Below, one piece after another: positions 1-8,114 of a stretch of DNA of 64,000 nucleotides. Under the pieces are notes generated by a model. The model worked only from the letters and a program-made list of their open reading frames with translations. It did no database searches and was not told the DNA's origin. Position 1 is the first letter of the stretch; each line of letters begins with the position of its first letter. Made by a program: the position numbers and the translations under genes. This DNA comes from Neisseriaceae bacterium (GTDB lineage: Bacteria; Pseudomonadota; Gammaproteobacteria; Burkholderiales; Neisseriaceae): NCBI GenBank assembly GCA_017991555.1, contig JAGOQM010000001.1, positions 186,001 to 250,000 on the forward strand. The letters are read 5' to 3'.

Positions 1-763
1 TGAGGTTGATGGTCATGGTGACGAGGCCGAGGATGGCGATCACGCTAGGGGCAAACTGGGCCAGCATCAACAGCGTCATCAGCATGGGGATGACCAGGGC
101 CGACAGAATCACCGATTTGGGGTTGTTGACCGTGGGCGTATGGAGGGCGCGACTGGTAAAAAAGGGAATAATACGCATGCCAATCAGGCCGATGATGCCG
201 GCCACCATCAGTAGGCCCGTTTGCAGGGCGTAGAGGCTAGGCAGGCTGACCTTTTGGAACACCGATAGGTGAAACCATAGGTGGGTTAAGCCAAACAGGC
301 CTAGGGCCAGTGGCGCAATGAAGTTACGGCTGTTGCGGCTGGAAATGATGGGTTTGGCCAAGGCCAAAGTGGCGCCTAGGTAAAAGACGCTGCCGAATAG
401 GCCAGCATAAAGCGTGCCGTTGGGCAGGTAAATGGCGATGCGGGCCAATAGCCACAAAACCAATAGGCCAATGAGTGGCGCGCCTTGCAGTGGCTTTTGG
501 CCCGTCCACGTGGCCACGGCGGTGAGGAAGAAGCCGACGATGACGGCGCCGGTATAGCCCCAAATCATTTCATGGGCGTGCCATAAAAAGCTGGGCAACT
601 CATTAGAGCCAAGAAACCCCAGTGGCCCCCACATCAGGATGGCCACGGCGCCATAGAGGACGGCCACGGTATAGAATGGCCGAAAGGCGATTGAAAAAAA
701 CACGCTTAGGCTGGGTTTGGTGGACACATTGGGGGTGGCGTTAAGGGGGATGAAGGTGTTCAT
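1..763 (-). CDS. nnrS: NnrS family heme/copper membrane protein (partial)
   Basis: Reading leftward from an ATG at 763, an open frame of 254 codons runs off the left edge, so only the N-terminal part is present. It encodes a very hydrophobic multi-pass membrane protein. Near residue 60 it has WHAHEMIWGY, the histidine-rich signature of the NnrS family; these heme- and copper-containing membrane proteins help cells tolerate nitric oxide. The start lies 1 bp after the stop of the hemerythrin gene, so the two are probably translationally coupled and share the NsrR-controlled promoter near 1161-1189. Family assignment is firm; the precise biochemical role of NnrS is not settled. Confidence 0.88.
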   Translation of the reverse strand, partial: MNTFIPLNATPNVSTKPSLSVFFSIAFRPFYTVAVLYGAVAILMWGPLGFLGSNELPSFLWHAHEMIWGYTGAVIVGFFLTAVATWTGQKPLQGAPLIGLLVLWLLARIAIYLPNGTLYAGLFGSVFYLGATLALAKPIISSRNSRNFIAPLALGLFGLTHLWFHLSVFQKVSLPSLYALQTGLLMVAGIIGLIGMRIIPFFTSRALHTPTVNNPKSVILSALVIPMLMTLLMLAQFAPSVIAILGLVTMTINL

Positions 764-764
764 A

Positions 765-1136
765 TTAAGCTCTTTCACGGTGAGGGGTGGCCTGCCAGTG
801 GGCCTCAATGGCCACAAATAAAACGCGTTCTTCAAAGCGAACGTGGTCGATGAGGGCTTGCCCGAGGGATTGCTGCTCGTTTGGGTTGGGCGAGGCCAAA
901 GCGGCGCGCAGCTGCTGGTGTTCTGCATAAAAGCGATCGCTGAGCTGGGTTTCTGACCAGATGGCGAAGAGGGGCGCAAACTGCCGTTCTTCTTCCTCAA
1001 AATGTTGGAGGAGGCTGTTCTTTTGGCTCGCCAATAGCGCCTGTGCCCCACGGTGTTGCTGGGTTAAGGCCAGCCCTAAGCTGAGGGCTTGATGGTGTTC
1101 ACGGGAAAAGGGTTGCAGTCTTGGGTGGCGTTTCAT
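765..1136 (-). CDS. Hemerythrin-like HHE-domain protein
   Basis: A 123-residue, mostly helical protein with spaced His/Glu motifs typical of hemerythrin-like HHE domains: REHHQAL near residue 13, HFEEEE near 45, EHQQLR near 73 and DHVRFEERVLF near 97. These would form a four-helix bundle carrying a di-iron centre. It is a single small domain without the N-terminal part of the RIC/YtfE repair proteins. It starts with ATG behind AAGGAA and precedes nnrS by 1 bp. The promoter overlaps an NsrR-type palindrome, so a role in NO sensing, scavenging or iron-centre protection is inferred from context. Confidence 0.8.
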   Translation of the reverse strand: MKRHPRLQPFSREHHQALSLGLALTQQHRGAQALLASQKNSLLQHFEEEERQFAPLFAIWSETQLSDRFYAEHQQLRAALASPNPNEQQSLGQALIDHVRFEERVLFVAIEAHWQATPHRERA

Positions 1137-1154
1137 TTCGGTTCCTTATTTTAT

Positions 1155-1177
1155 AACATGAATATAAAATGAATGTT
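1155..1177. promoter_or_regulatory. NsrR operator, 11-1-11 palindrome
   Basis: Left half AACATGAATAT, central A, right half AAATGAATGTT. The right half read on the other strand is AACATTCATTT, so both halves fit the NsrR half-site pattern AANATGCATTT with few mismatches. The site covers the -10 and part of the spacer of the leftward hemerythrin-nnrS promoter and lies about 75 bp upstream of nsrR, so repression of the operon by NsrR is expected. Autoregulation of nsrR is possible but less direct. Confidence 0.75.
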
Positions 1178-1189
1178 ATACTTCGTCAA
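1161..1189 (-). promoter_or_regulatory. Sigma70 promoter of hemerythrin-nnrS
   Basis: On the minus strand, TTGACG (1184-1189) is followed by a 17-bp spacer and TATATT (1161-1166). This near-consensus promoter points at the hemerythrin gene starting at 1136. Its -10 and spacer are buried in the NsrR palindrome, the usual arrangement for repression by occlusion. Confidence 0.72.
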
Positions 1190-1198
1190 GTATCCTTT

Positions 1199-1228
1199 TT
1201 GATGAATGTTTGATGTTTACGGTAGAAT
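1199..1228 (+). promoter_or_regulatory. Putative nsrR promoter
   Basis: TTGATG at 1199-1204, an 18-bp spacer and TAGAAT at 1223-1228 give a moderate sigma70 promoter ending about 24 bp before the nsrR ATG at 1252. Confidence 0.5.
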
Positions 1229-1251
1229 GAGCCGAATCTGAAAGAAAGCTT

Positions 1252-1677
1252 ATGTACATTACCCAATACACCGACTATGCCTTACGTATTTTACTGTTTA
1301 GTGCCAGTAATCCTGATCGCCTCATCAATATTGCAGAGGTGGCAGACGCATTTTCTATTTCCAAAAGCCACCTAACCAAGGTGGTGGCGCAACTAACCCG
1401 TGTGGGCGTGCTCAGGAGCGTGCGCGGCAAGGGGGGTGGCTTATGCTTGGCGCAGGCGCCGACAGCGATCAATGTGGGCGCGGTGGTGCGGCTGATGGAG
1501 CCGCTGGCGTTGGTGGAGTGTCATGGCCCTGACAATACCTGCATGATCAGTGCCCACTGCCGTTTGGCGGGGGTTTTGCAGCAGGCGTTGCAGGCATTTT
1601 TGACGGTGTTGGATGAGTACACCCTGGCTGATCTGGTCCGCAAGCCCGAGCTGGTGCAGATGTTGCAGCGTGATTAG
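1252..1677 (+). CDS. nsrR: Rrf2-family nitric-oxide-sensing repressor NsrR
   Basis: A 141-residue Rrf2-family winged-helix regulator. The N-terminal half (about 1-80) carries the DNA-binding helices, including SISKSHLTKVV and the wing GKGGGL. Cysteines 90, 97 and 103 form the C-x6-C-x5-C cluster expected for an iron-sulfur cluster in this family. In NsrR the cluster reacts with NO and the protein leaves its operator. The divergent neighbours (hemerythrin and nnrS) and the palindrome at 1155-1177 are typical NsrR targets. IscR and RsrR are related alternatives, but the context favours NsrR. Confidence 0.9.
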   Translation: MYITQYTDYALRILLFSASNPDRLINIAEVADAFSISKSHLTKVVAQLTRVGVLRSVRGKGGGLCLAQAPTAINVGAVVRLMEPLALVECHGPDNTCMISAHCRLAGVLQQALQAFLTVLDEYTLADLVRKPELVQMLQRD

Positions 1678-1693
1678 CAGGTCAGTATCAAAA

Positions 1694-1730
1694 AAAACAG
1701 CCCCAAGCCATTAAGGCTTGGGGCTGTTTT
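1694..1730. terminator. Bidirectional terminator nsrR / M14 peptidase
   Basis: A perfect 16-bp inverted repeat (1694-1709 with 1715-1730, loop ATTAA) is flanked by an A-run on the left and a T-run on the right. It sits between convergent nsrR and the carboxypeptidase gene and can end transcription from both sides. Confidence 0.88.
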
Positions 1731-1739
1731 ACGCGTGGC

Positions 1740-2870
1740 TTATTTACGTAAATGATCGCAAATCGCCAAGATGGGGCTGAGGATGGCTTCGCCCAAGCGC
1801 AATGAGCGCTGGCCGTTCCAACCAAAGTCATCGTCTGGCAGATTGTTGTTGTCTTTAAAAGGCATTTCCAAAGTGTAGGCCAGGCAGTTAAAGGTATGGC
1901 CAACGTAGTTGGTGCCGACGGTCATGTTGGCCTGGCCTGGTTCGTCTTTGTCGTAGCCGTGTTCGTCTTGGAAGTCTGGGCTGGCGGCCATGAAGGCTTC
2001 TTTAAAACGGGCTTCTAGACCAGCAATGCGCTCGTCGTAGCTCGGTACGCCTTCGGTGCCGGCCACAAACACGTAAGGAATCGCTTCGTCGCCATGAATG
2101 TCTAAGAATAGATCCACGCCGGTTTGGTGCATGTGCTCGCGCACATAATACACTTCAGGGCTGGTTTCTAGGCTAGGCTCGGCCCACTCACGGTTCAGGT
2201 TGGCGCCAGCAGCGTTGGTGCGCAAGTTGCCCAAGGCAGAGCCATCCGGGTTCATGTTTGGCACAATGTAAAACGTGGCTTTGTCTAATAGGGCCCGAGC
2301 GGTGGGGTCTTGCGAATCAAGTAAGCGGCCCAGTAGGCCTTCTACAAACCATTCGGCCATGGTTTCACCTGGGTGTTGACGGGCGGTAATCCAAATTTTT
2401 AGATCGCTCTCAACCTGGTTGCCAATGGTCAGTAGGTTAAGGTCGCGAGCCTGTACGGTCGGGCCTAGGTCGTCCACCTGACACAGGCCGCTGTCTTGCG
2501 CTTCGCCAATCAGGTTAAGGTGTGATTCGTAGGAATACGGCTCAAAATAGGCGTAGTAAACGCTGTTGGCCAAAGGCGTGTGCTCAATGCTGAGGCGTTT
2601 GCCATCGTAGTGGCTTTGCACGCGGAACCAGTTGCGGCGATCGTAAGAAGCCACCGCGTGGTAATCCACCCAGCCTTCGGGATAGGCTGCTTCGCTGGCA
2701 TTGTTGAGGTGTAGGGTACAGGGGGTGTAAGCAGCGCCTTGCAGTCGGAAGTAAAACCATTGTTTGAATTCAGAAGCGTTGTCTTCACGAATGTTAAGTT
2801 GAATATTGTCCGCTTGGCTGGCGTCGACAACCACGATACTGCCGCCATCAAAGCTTGTGCTGATCTTCAT
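1740..2870 (-). CDS. M14-family zinc carboxypeptidase, cytosolic carboxypeptidase-like
   Basis: A 376-residue protein with an N-terminal beta-rich domain (about 1-125) and a C-terminal M14 metallopeptidase domain. Likely zinc ligands are His166 and Glu169 (ARQHPGET) and His259 (DIHGDE); the likely catalytic base is Glu335 (TLEMPF). No signal peptide is visible, so it should be cytosolic. This two-domain layout matches bacterial relatives of eukaryotic cytosolic carboxypeptidases that trim C-terminal or side-chain glutamates; the bacterial substrate is unknown. It is a single gene between the nsrR terminator and a 379-bp gap. Confidence 0.85.
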   Translation of the reverse strand: MKISTSFDGGSIVVVDASQADNIQLNIREDNASEFKQWFYFRLQGAAYTPCTLHLNNASEAAYPEGWVDYHAVASYDRRNWFRVQSHYDGKRLSIEHTPLANSVYYAYFEPYSYESHLNLIGEAQDSGLCQVDDLGPTVQARDLNLLTIGNQVESDLKIWITARQHPGETMAEWFVEGLLGRLLDSQDPTARALLDKATFYIVPNMNPDGSALGNLRTNAAGANLNREWAEPSLETSPEVYYVREHMHQTGVDLFLDIHGDEAIPYVFVAGTEGVPSYDERIAGLEARFKEAFMAASPDFQDEHGYDKDEPGQANMTVGTNYVGHTFNCLAYTLEMPFKDNNNLPDDDFGWNGQRSLRLGEAILSPILAICDHLRK

Positions 2871-3249
2871 GTAAACCCTTTTTTAATCTAATGCATCGTA
2901 AACCTTCATTTTAACGAGCTTCGCCCAAAAAACCAAGCCTTGATCGGTTTTCTTGTGCTTTGCCAAGCAAGGCTGTGCCGGCTTTGGCCTTTGTGGTGGC
3001 AAAGGGCAGGTGCCATTGACATATCTGGCACAAGAGGCGTGAATGAAATCAAGGCTTAGCTAAACCCAGCGTGGGTGAAGGCCACTTTGTAGTGCTTATC
3101 AGTCGCAACAAGAACGTGGTAATAATTGTGGCAATGTGGTCTAATTAGCAGCATATATAAAAGGTACAAGTGCGGTTGTCGCCGTGGGCTCTGTGGAAAA
3201 ACAGCGTGTCATAGGGCCAATTTAAACAGTAATACAAGGGAGGCCTAGC
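2871..3249. other. Intergenic gap before phaR
   Basis: 379 bp between the divergent carboxypeptidase and phaR genes, with no convincing ORF. A TTGACA box lies at 3016-3021 but has no good -10 partner. An AT-rich stretch near 3150-3165 and a strong ribosome-binding site, AAGGGAGG, just before the phaR GTG are the only readable signals. Confidence 0.4.
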
Positions 3250-3762
3250 GTGTCTCAAGAAAAAAGAATCATCAAGAAATACCCTAATCGGCGCCTGTAT
3301 GACATGGCCACCAGCGGTTACATTACCGTGGCCGATGTGAAGCAAATGATTATTGAACTGAATGACGTTGTGGTGCAAGACGCGAAAACGGGTAACGACA
3401 TTACGCGCCAAGTGTTGTTGCAGATTTTGTTGGAGGAAGAGGCCGGAGGCCAACCCTTATTAAACGATGAGATGCTGTGCCAGTTTATCCGCGTTTATGG
3501 TGAGGCGTCGCAAAGCGTATTGGGGCCTTTTTTGGCTCAGAATATGAAGCTGTTTGGTCAGTGGCAAGCGTCGATGCAGGGACAGGGGCAAGGACAACCA
3601 CAGTCGACGACAGGTGCAGCGCAAGAAAGCGCCAATCAGTGGTTTTCAGCCCTGATGATGCCCTCTAAGGCGCTCATCGACTGGCAGCACGAAATGCAGT
3701 TGCAAACCCTTAAATTTTGGGAAGCGGTGAAGCCCGCTGATCAAAACACTGAGCCGCGCTAG
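3250..3762 (+). CDS. phaR: Polyhydroxyalkanoate synthesis regulator PhaR
   Basis: A 170-residue protein opening with the conserved PhaR DNA-binding segment (IIKKYPNRRLYD, about residues 7-18), followed by the PHB accumulation regulatory domain to about residue 115. A Gln-rich linker and a short C-terminal helix follow. PhaR proteins repress PHB and phasin genes and bind PHB polymer. Translation starts at GTG 3250 behind AAGGGAGG; upstream in-frame ATGs are absent. It is monocistronic, with a strong terminator 20 bp after the stop. No PHB synthase or phasin gene is in the window. Confidence 0.9.
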   Translation: MSQEKRIIKKYPNRRLYDMATSGYITVADVKQMIIELNDVVVQDAKTGNDITRQVLLQILLEEEAGGQPLLNDEMLCQFIRVYGEASQSVLGPFLAQNMKLFGQWQASMQGQGQGQPQSTTGAAQESANQWFSALMMPSKALIDWQHEMQLQTLKFWEAVKPADQNTEPR

Positions 3763-3782
3763 GCGAACGGTGACACAATGTT

Positions 3783-3808
3783 AAAAAGAGCCTGACGGCT
3801 CTTTTTTT
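3783..3808. terminator. Terminator of phaR, also usable by the MBL-gene operon
   Basis: AAAAAGAGCC, loop TGAC, then GGCTC and T7. The A-run and T-run make it bidirectional between convergent phaR and the leftward tatD operon. Confidence 0.88.
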
Positions 3809-3821
3809 ATGGGCCGGGGTT

Positions 3822-4610
3822 TTAGCCTAAAGTGGTGTGAACGCGAAGCCCGTCGTAGGCAACCTCAATGCCAGGTGGGCATTGTGCGCTTAAGTCTTCG
3901 TAAGAAAAAGCATGGGTCATGTGAATCAAATAGGTTTGTTTGGCCTTAATGCGTTGGGCAAACTCAATCGCCTGACCAAAACCTAGGTGGCTAGGATAAG
4001 ACTCCGGTCGCAGGCAGTCTAAAAACAGATAGTCTAGGCCCTGTAGTGCTTCTATTTGGGCATCACTGATGTCATTAATGTCCGTTAGCCACGCCACTTT
4101 GCCAATGCGATAGGTGGTACACAGCCAACGGCCATGCGGCATGTCGAGCGCCAGCACCGGCGTGTTGTCTATGTCAAACGCGTCCTCAACGATGTTGGCG
4201 GTGAGCACGGGTTTGTCCCAGCTTTGACCTGGCGGGAAAAAGGCATAGTCAAAGCGGGTTTTAATGTTGTTGATGCTGAAGTCGTTGCCATAAATTGGAA
4301 TGGCGCCCTGCTGTTTGTAACAAAAGGCGCGCAGGTCGTCGATGCCGTTGAGGTGGTCGGCGTGCGGGTGGGTGTACAGCACGGCATCAATTTTTTTGAT
4401 CTGATGCTGTAACGCCTGTTGGCGAAAGTCGGGGCCGGTGTCGATGAGCAAGCTTTGTTCGCCAACCTGAACGTGGGCGCTACAGCGACTGCGGGTGTTT
4501 TTGGGGTTGGTGCTGGCGCAGGTGGCGCACTCACAGTTGATCACCGGGGTGCCGGACGAGCTACCACAACCCAAAACGGTCAGCGTTACGGGGGTGTTTA
4601 ATGGCTTCAT
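3822..4610 (-). CDS. MBL-fold metallohydrolase, PhnP-like
   Basis: A 262-residue metallo-beta-lactamase-fold hydrolase. It has LGCGSSSGTP near the start, a structural Cys cluster CECATC (about 26-31), the metal motif THPHADHLNG (about 80) and later metal ligands in WLTDIND and YLIHMTHA. The Cys cluster and GxGSSxGxP opening resemble PhnP (phosphoribosyl cyclic phosphate phosphodiesterase), but many genomes carry this paralogue without C-P lyase. It is the last gene of the leftward operon and overlaps tatD by 4 bp, so its substrate is best left open. It is not linked to the phn genes at 44-49 kb. Confidence 0.8.
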   Translation of the reverse strand: MKPLNTPVTLTVLGCGSSSGTPVINCECATCASTNPKNTRSRCSAHVQVGEQSLLIDTGPDFRQQALQHQIKKIDAVLYTHPHADHLNGIDDLRAFCYKQQGAIPIYGNDFSINNIKTRFDYAFFPPGQSWDKPVLTANIVEDAFDIDNTPVLALDMPHGRWLCTTYRIGKVAWLTDINDISDAQIEALQGLDYLFLDCLRPESYPSHLGFGQAIEFAQRIKAKQTYLIHMTHAFSYEDLSAQCPPGIEVAYDGLRVHTTLG

Positions 4611-5374
4611 GGGCGAGGTATTTTATTAAAAAGTCGATAAAAGTTGTCTGTGGTGGCGGTGGCGATCGTGTCGACAGGACAGTCGCGCAAAGTGGCAATG
4701 TGTTCTGCCACATGCTTCACAAACCCAGGTTCATTGGTTTTGCCCCGAAAAGGCACCGGGGCTAAATAGGGCGAATCGGTTTCGATCAGCATGCGGTCGA
4801 GCGGCACATACTGAGCGGCTTCTTGAATGTCTTTGGCGTTCTTAAATGTCACAATACCCGAAAATGAAATGTAAAAGCCTAAATCTAGACAGCGTCTGGC
4901 GACGTCTTTGTCCTCGGTAAAGCAGTGGATCACGCCATTTTGGCATTGCTGTTCTTTGATCATGGCAATGGTGTCATCCGCTGCTTTACGGGTGTGCACA
5001 ATGATCGGTAGGCCGGTGTGGTTGCCGGCTTCAATATGGGTGGCAAAGCGTTGGTGCTGCCAACTTAAATCGCCTTCGCACCAGTGGTAGTCTAAGCCCG
5101 TTTCGCCAATGCCCACTACTTTAGGATGGGCAGCGTGTTCGATCAGTTCGACCAAGGTGAATTCTTCTGCCTTGATGTCGTCAGGATGAACGCCAACGGT
5201 GGCGTAGATGAAGTCATGAGCTTCAGCAATGGCCAATACTTCAGCGAAGCTTTGGCGGCTAACGCTGATGGCTAAAGCCTGCTTAACCTGATTTTCCGTC
5301 ATTTTGGCGAAAATCTCAGGTAATCTGGCCACAAGGTCAGGAAAATTTAAATGGCAATGGGAATCTACAAACAT
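4607..5374 (-). CDS. tatD: TatD-family metal-dependent deoxyribonuclease
   Basis: A 255-residue TIM-barrel hydrolase with DSHCHLNF at residues 4-11, GIGETGLDYH near 90, the conserved IIVHTRKA and GVIHCFTE segments, and the C-terminal ETDSPYLAPVPFRGKTNEP. These are the TatD metal and active-site blocks. Family members act as Mg-dependent 3'-5' exonucleases or DNA repair nucleases; the gene is commonly called tatD or ycfH in the holB-tmk cluster. It overlaps the downstream MBL gene by 4 bp. Confidence 0.92.
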   Translation of the reverse strand: MFVDSHCHLNFPDLVARLPEIFAKMTENQVKQALAISVSRQSFAEVLAIAEAHDFIYATVGVHPDDIKAEEFTLVELIEHAAHPKVVGIGETGLDYHWCEGDLSWQHQRFATHIEAGNHTGLPIIVHTRKAADDTIAMIKEQQCQNGVIHCFTEDKDVARRCLDLGFYISFSGIVTFKNAKDIQEAAQYVPLDRMLIETDSPYLAPVPFRGKTNEPGFVKHVAEHIATLRDCPVDTIATATTDNFYRLFNKIPRP

Positions 5375-5389
5375 AAGGTCTCTATGGCA

Positions 5390-6370
5390 TTAGGCCGATT
5401 TTTGCGGCAGTTTTAAATAGTCGATCAACAAAGATTCTAACTGTAGTTTAACACTCAAGGTGTGCTGGCCGTAAGGGGCCAAAGCATTGAGGCTGTCGAT
5501 GTAGGCAAACAGCTTGAGGGCCTCAATCTTTTGGGCCAGCATGCTTAAAGCCTGCTGGTGTTCCGGATAAAAGCCCAGCTTTGCGGTTTGCTGTATTTGG
5601 GCAATGTCCAAACACCATTTTTGAATCCAGTTTAAAAACAGGCTCAGCGGCCATTTTTTTTGGTCAAACTTAGCCGCATAGTCAAGGCAAGCGATTAGGC
5701 CGGGTTTGCTCAGTAGTCCTAAAAGTTCGGCCCGCATGGCTTCATGCTCTGGCTCTGGTTCGAATAAGGGCGCACCGTGGTTAAACGCGAGCAGCGCCTC
5801 AGCGTTTTCCGTGCCCTGATCGCGTAGGTAGGCCAGCGCTTCCTCGGGCGTCGGCGGCGTCAATGGCAGCTGTCGGCAGCGGCTTTTAATGGTGGGCAAC
5901 AGTTTGTCTTTATTGTGGCACACCAGTAAGAACAACACGCCGGCCGGCGGTTCTTCTAAGGCCTTAAGCAAGGCATTGGCGGCTTGGGTGTTCAGCGTTT
6001 CGGCTGGATTAATCAATAAAATGCGCATGCCGCCACGGTGGCTGGTGAGCTGAATAAAAGACAGCGCTTCGCGCACGTCGTCAATTTTGATTTGACGCAG
6101 TTTCTTGGCGTTGGTTTCCCCTTCTTCTTCAAAGGGCGTCAGCAGCTTGAAGTCGGGGTGGCTGTGTTGGCTCATCAAATGGCATGACGGACACCGTTGG
6201 CATGGCTGGTGTTCGGCCAAGGGCTGTTCGCACAATAAGGCCTTGGCCAAATGTTCGGCAAAGGCGGTCTTGCCGGTTAAGGCTTTACCGGTGATCAGCC
6301 AGGCATTGGGCTTACTGTCCCACTGTTTGGCCAAGTCGAGCCAATTGGTTTGGTGCCAGGGGTAAATCAT
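5390..6370 (-). CDS. holB: DNA polymerase III delta-prime subunit
   Basis: A 326-residue AAA+ clamp-loader subunit. The N-terminal part has a P-loop-like GKALTGKT (about 28-35), the zinc-binding CQRCPSCH cluster (about 57-64), NAETLNTQAANALLKALEEPP-type core sequence around 110-140, and the SRC motif (about 163) whose Arg contacts ATP in the neighbouring subunit. The C-terminal collar region is divergent, as usual. The retained GKT is more intact than in E. coli delta-prime. The gene overlaps tmk by 4 bp, as expected for a tmk-holB operon. Confidence 0.93.
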   Translation of the reverse strand: MIYPWHQTNWLDLAKQWDSKPNAWLITGKALTGKTAFAEHLAKALLCEQPLAEHQPCQRCPSCHLMSQHSHPDFKLLTPFEEEGETNAKKLRQIKIDDVREALSFIQLTSHRGGMRILLINPAETLNTQAANALLKALEEPPAGVLFLLVCHNKDKLLPTIKSRCRQLPLTPPTPEEALAYLRDQGTENAEALLAFNHGAPLFEPEPEHEAMRAELLGLLSKPGLIACLDYAAKFDQKKWPLSLFLNWIQKWCLDIAQIQQTAKLGFYPEHQQALSMLAQKIEALKLFAYIDSLNALAPYGQHTLSVKLQLESLLIDYLKLPQKSA

Positions 6371-6999
6371 GCCTGATCCAATGACTGTTTCAAGTGGGTT
6401 AAGGCGGCATTAATTTGCGCCTGGACGGTTTCTACCGGCTGGCTGGAATCTAAGACTGTGTAACGCTCAGGATGGGCTTTGGCACGGCTTAAATAGACGT
6501 TGCGGGTGCGCTCGAAAAAATCACGCGCTTCTTGTTCGAAACGGTCTTTTTCGCGCGAACGGGCTAGGCGTTCTTCTGAAACGGCAAGGGAAACGTCGAG
6601 TAGCAGGGTTAAGTCGGGTTGGAGCCCTTGTTGTACCCAATTTTCTAAAACCTCAATGCGTGCTAAGGGCACGCCACGGCCACCGCCCTGGTAGGCAAAA
6701 GTGGCGTCGGTAAAGCGATCGCTCACCACCCAAGTGCCTGCGGCCAAGGCTGGTTCAATCACGTCTTCGATGTGCTGCATGCGTGCGGCAAACATCATTA
6801 AGGTTTCTGTGTTCAGGCTGGCTTTAGTGTCTGGGTCCAGCAACAGGCCGCGTAGGGCTTCACCCACTGGGGTGCCGCCCGGCTCGCGGCTAAAGACCAC
6901 GTTGATGTTTTGGGCTTCAAACCAGTTTTTCATGAAGGCCAGGTGGGTGCTTTTACCGGCCCCATCAATGCCGTCTAAGGTAATAAATTGGCCACGCAT
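6367..6999 (-). CDS. tmk: Thymidylate kinase
   Basis: A 210-residue dTMP kinase making dTDP for DNA synthesis. It shows the P-loop GIDGAGKST (about 10-18), FSREPGGTPVGE, the DR motif in SDRFTDATFAYQGGGRG (about 92) and an Arg-containing lid SREKDRFEQEA (about 149). Length is normal. Its ribosome-binding site AGGAGG lies inside the last codons of mltG, one base from the start, so translation is coupled to mltG. Confidence 0.95.
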   Translation of the reverse strand: MRGQFITLDGIDGAGKSTHLAFMKNWFEAQNINVVFSREPGGTPVGEALRGLLLDPDTKASLNTETLMMFAARMQHIEDVIEPALAAGTWVVSDRFTDATFAYQGGGRGVPLARIEVLENWVQQGLQPDLTLLLDVSLAVSEERLARSREKDRFEQEARDFFERTRNVYLSRAKAHPERYTVLDSSQPVETVQAQINAALTHLKQSLDQA

Positions 7000-7000
7000 A

Positions 7001-7999
7001 TTAGCCTCCTCTTTTTAAAATGTATTTACGAACCGCTTGGTTGTGCTCGGGTAGGTCATGGCTAAAGTAGCTTAGGCCACTGCCGTCCATCATCGACACG
7101 AAGTACAAGAACTTCTCGGATGAAGGATGTGCCGCTGCCTCCAAGGCTTTTTGGCTGGGCAGTGAGATCGGCGTCGGGGTGAGGCCCGCGCGGGTATAGG
7201 TGTTGTAAGGGGTGTCTCGGCGGAGGTCGGCACGGCGGAGGCGGCCTTTAAAGTTGGGGCTAATGCCGTACATGACGGTCGGGTCTGTTTGTAAGCGCAT
7301 GCCGATGTTCAGGCGATTCACGAACACCGCGGCCACGTGCCTGCGGTCGGCCTCATGGCCGGTTTCGCGCTCAATGATGCTGGCCATAATTAAAAGCTCA
7401 TACGGGTCTTTATAGGGCAGGTCGTACTGGCGGTCTTCCCAGGCCGCGGCCAGCTGCCGCTGCATGTTCTTATAAGCCAGCGTATACAGGTTTAAGTCGG
7501 TCTCGCCTTCGTTATACTGATAGGTGTCGGGGAAGAATAGGCCTTCGGCCTTCGTATAAGGCGTGTTGGGGTCGATTTGCTTGAGCAATTCGGCTTCAGA
7601 CAGGCCTTTGGTGACGTGTTGTAGCCCGCCAGACTGGGCAATGGTGGCGCGCATTTGGCTGAAGTTGGCGCCTTCTAAAATGGTGACGTAGCGGGCTTCT
7701 GGTTTTTCATTCAACAGCACGCGTATGATGTGCCAGGTAGAGGCGCTTTTACGAAAGCGGTAAACCCCCGGGCGCAGCTTGTCCTGACCGCCGAGGCTGT
7801 AGGCAACGGCTTTCATGAGCAGCTCACTTTTAATGACGCCATCTTTTTTAAGCTGACTCACAATTTGGCTATAGCCCTGATTTTTCTTAATGTTTAAAGA
7901 ATAGGTTTTATCTAAGGCAAACGGGTAAAACAGCAAAGTAGCCACCACGATGATGACGGTGAGCAAGGTACTGATCGTATAAAGTTTGGCTTTACGCAT
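7001..7999 (-). CDS. mltG: Endolytic murein transglycosylase MltG
   Basis: A 332-residue inner-membrane lytic transglycosylase of the YceG family. A single N-terminal membrane segment (about 8-28) is followed by a LysM-like region and the catalytic domain. The key Glu lies in LIMASIIERETG (about 205-216), with PTVMYG and FPDTYQY blocks also present. MltG cleaves nascent glycan strands and sets their length. It is the first gene of the operon mltG-tmk-holB-tatD-MBL, whose genes are all contiguous or overlapping. Confidence 0.94.
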   Translation of the reverse strand: MRKAKLYTISTLLTVIIVVATLLFYPFALDKTYSLNIKKNQGYSQIVSQLKKDGVIKSELLMKAVAYSLGGQDKLRPGVYRFRKSASTWHIIRVLLNEKPEARYVTILEGANFSQMRATIAQSGGLQHVTKGLSEAELLKQIDPNTPYTKAEGLFFPDTYQYNEGETDLNLYTLAYKNMQRQLAAAWEDRQYDLPYKDPYELLIMASIIERETGHEADRRHVAAVFVNRLNIGMRLQTDPTVMYGISPNFKGRLRRADLRRDTPYNTYTRAGLTPTPISLPSQKALEAAAHPSSEKFLYFVSMMDGSGLSYFSHDLPEHNQAVRKYILKRGG

Positions 8000-8085
8000 A
8001 TAAGGGTCTGGACTCGATTAGGGAGGCACGGGCCTCAAACTTAAAAGGCTTATTTTAGCATCGTTTAGTGGGCTTAGGGGGAGTG

Positions 8086-8114
8086 TTGACGGGCAGGGTG
8101 GGGTTTTTTATATT
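8086..8114 (+). promoter_or_regulatory. Near-consensus sigma70 promoter with no adjacent gene
   Basis: TTGACG at 8086-8091, exactly 17 bp spacer, TATATT at 8109-8114. Transcription would begin near 8121, about 365 bp before fieF. It either makes a very long leader or a short non-coding RNA ending near the T6 run at 8274-8279. Confidence 0.55.

Noticed and set aside
6..563. Short overlapping ORFs on both strands
   Set aside because: They are out-of-frame shadows of the nnrS gene, whose leftward frame is fully open from 763 and shows the WHAHEM signature.
3822..4610. MBL hydrolase as part of the phosphonate system
   Set aside because: It resembles PhnP but sits in the tatD-holB operon 40 kb from the phn genes, and there is no C-P lyase in the window.
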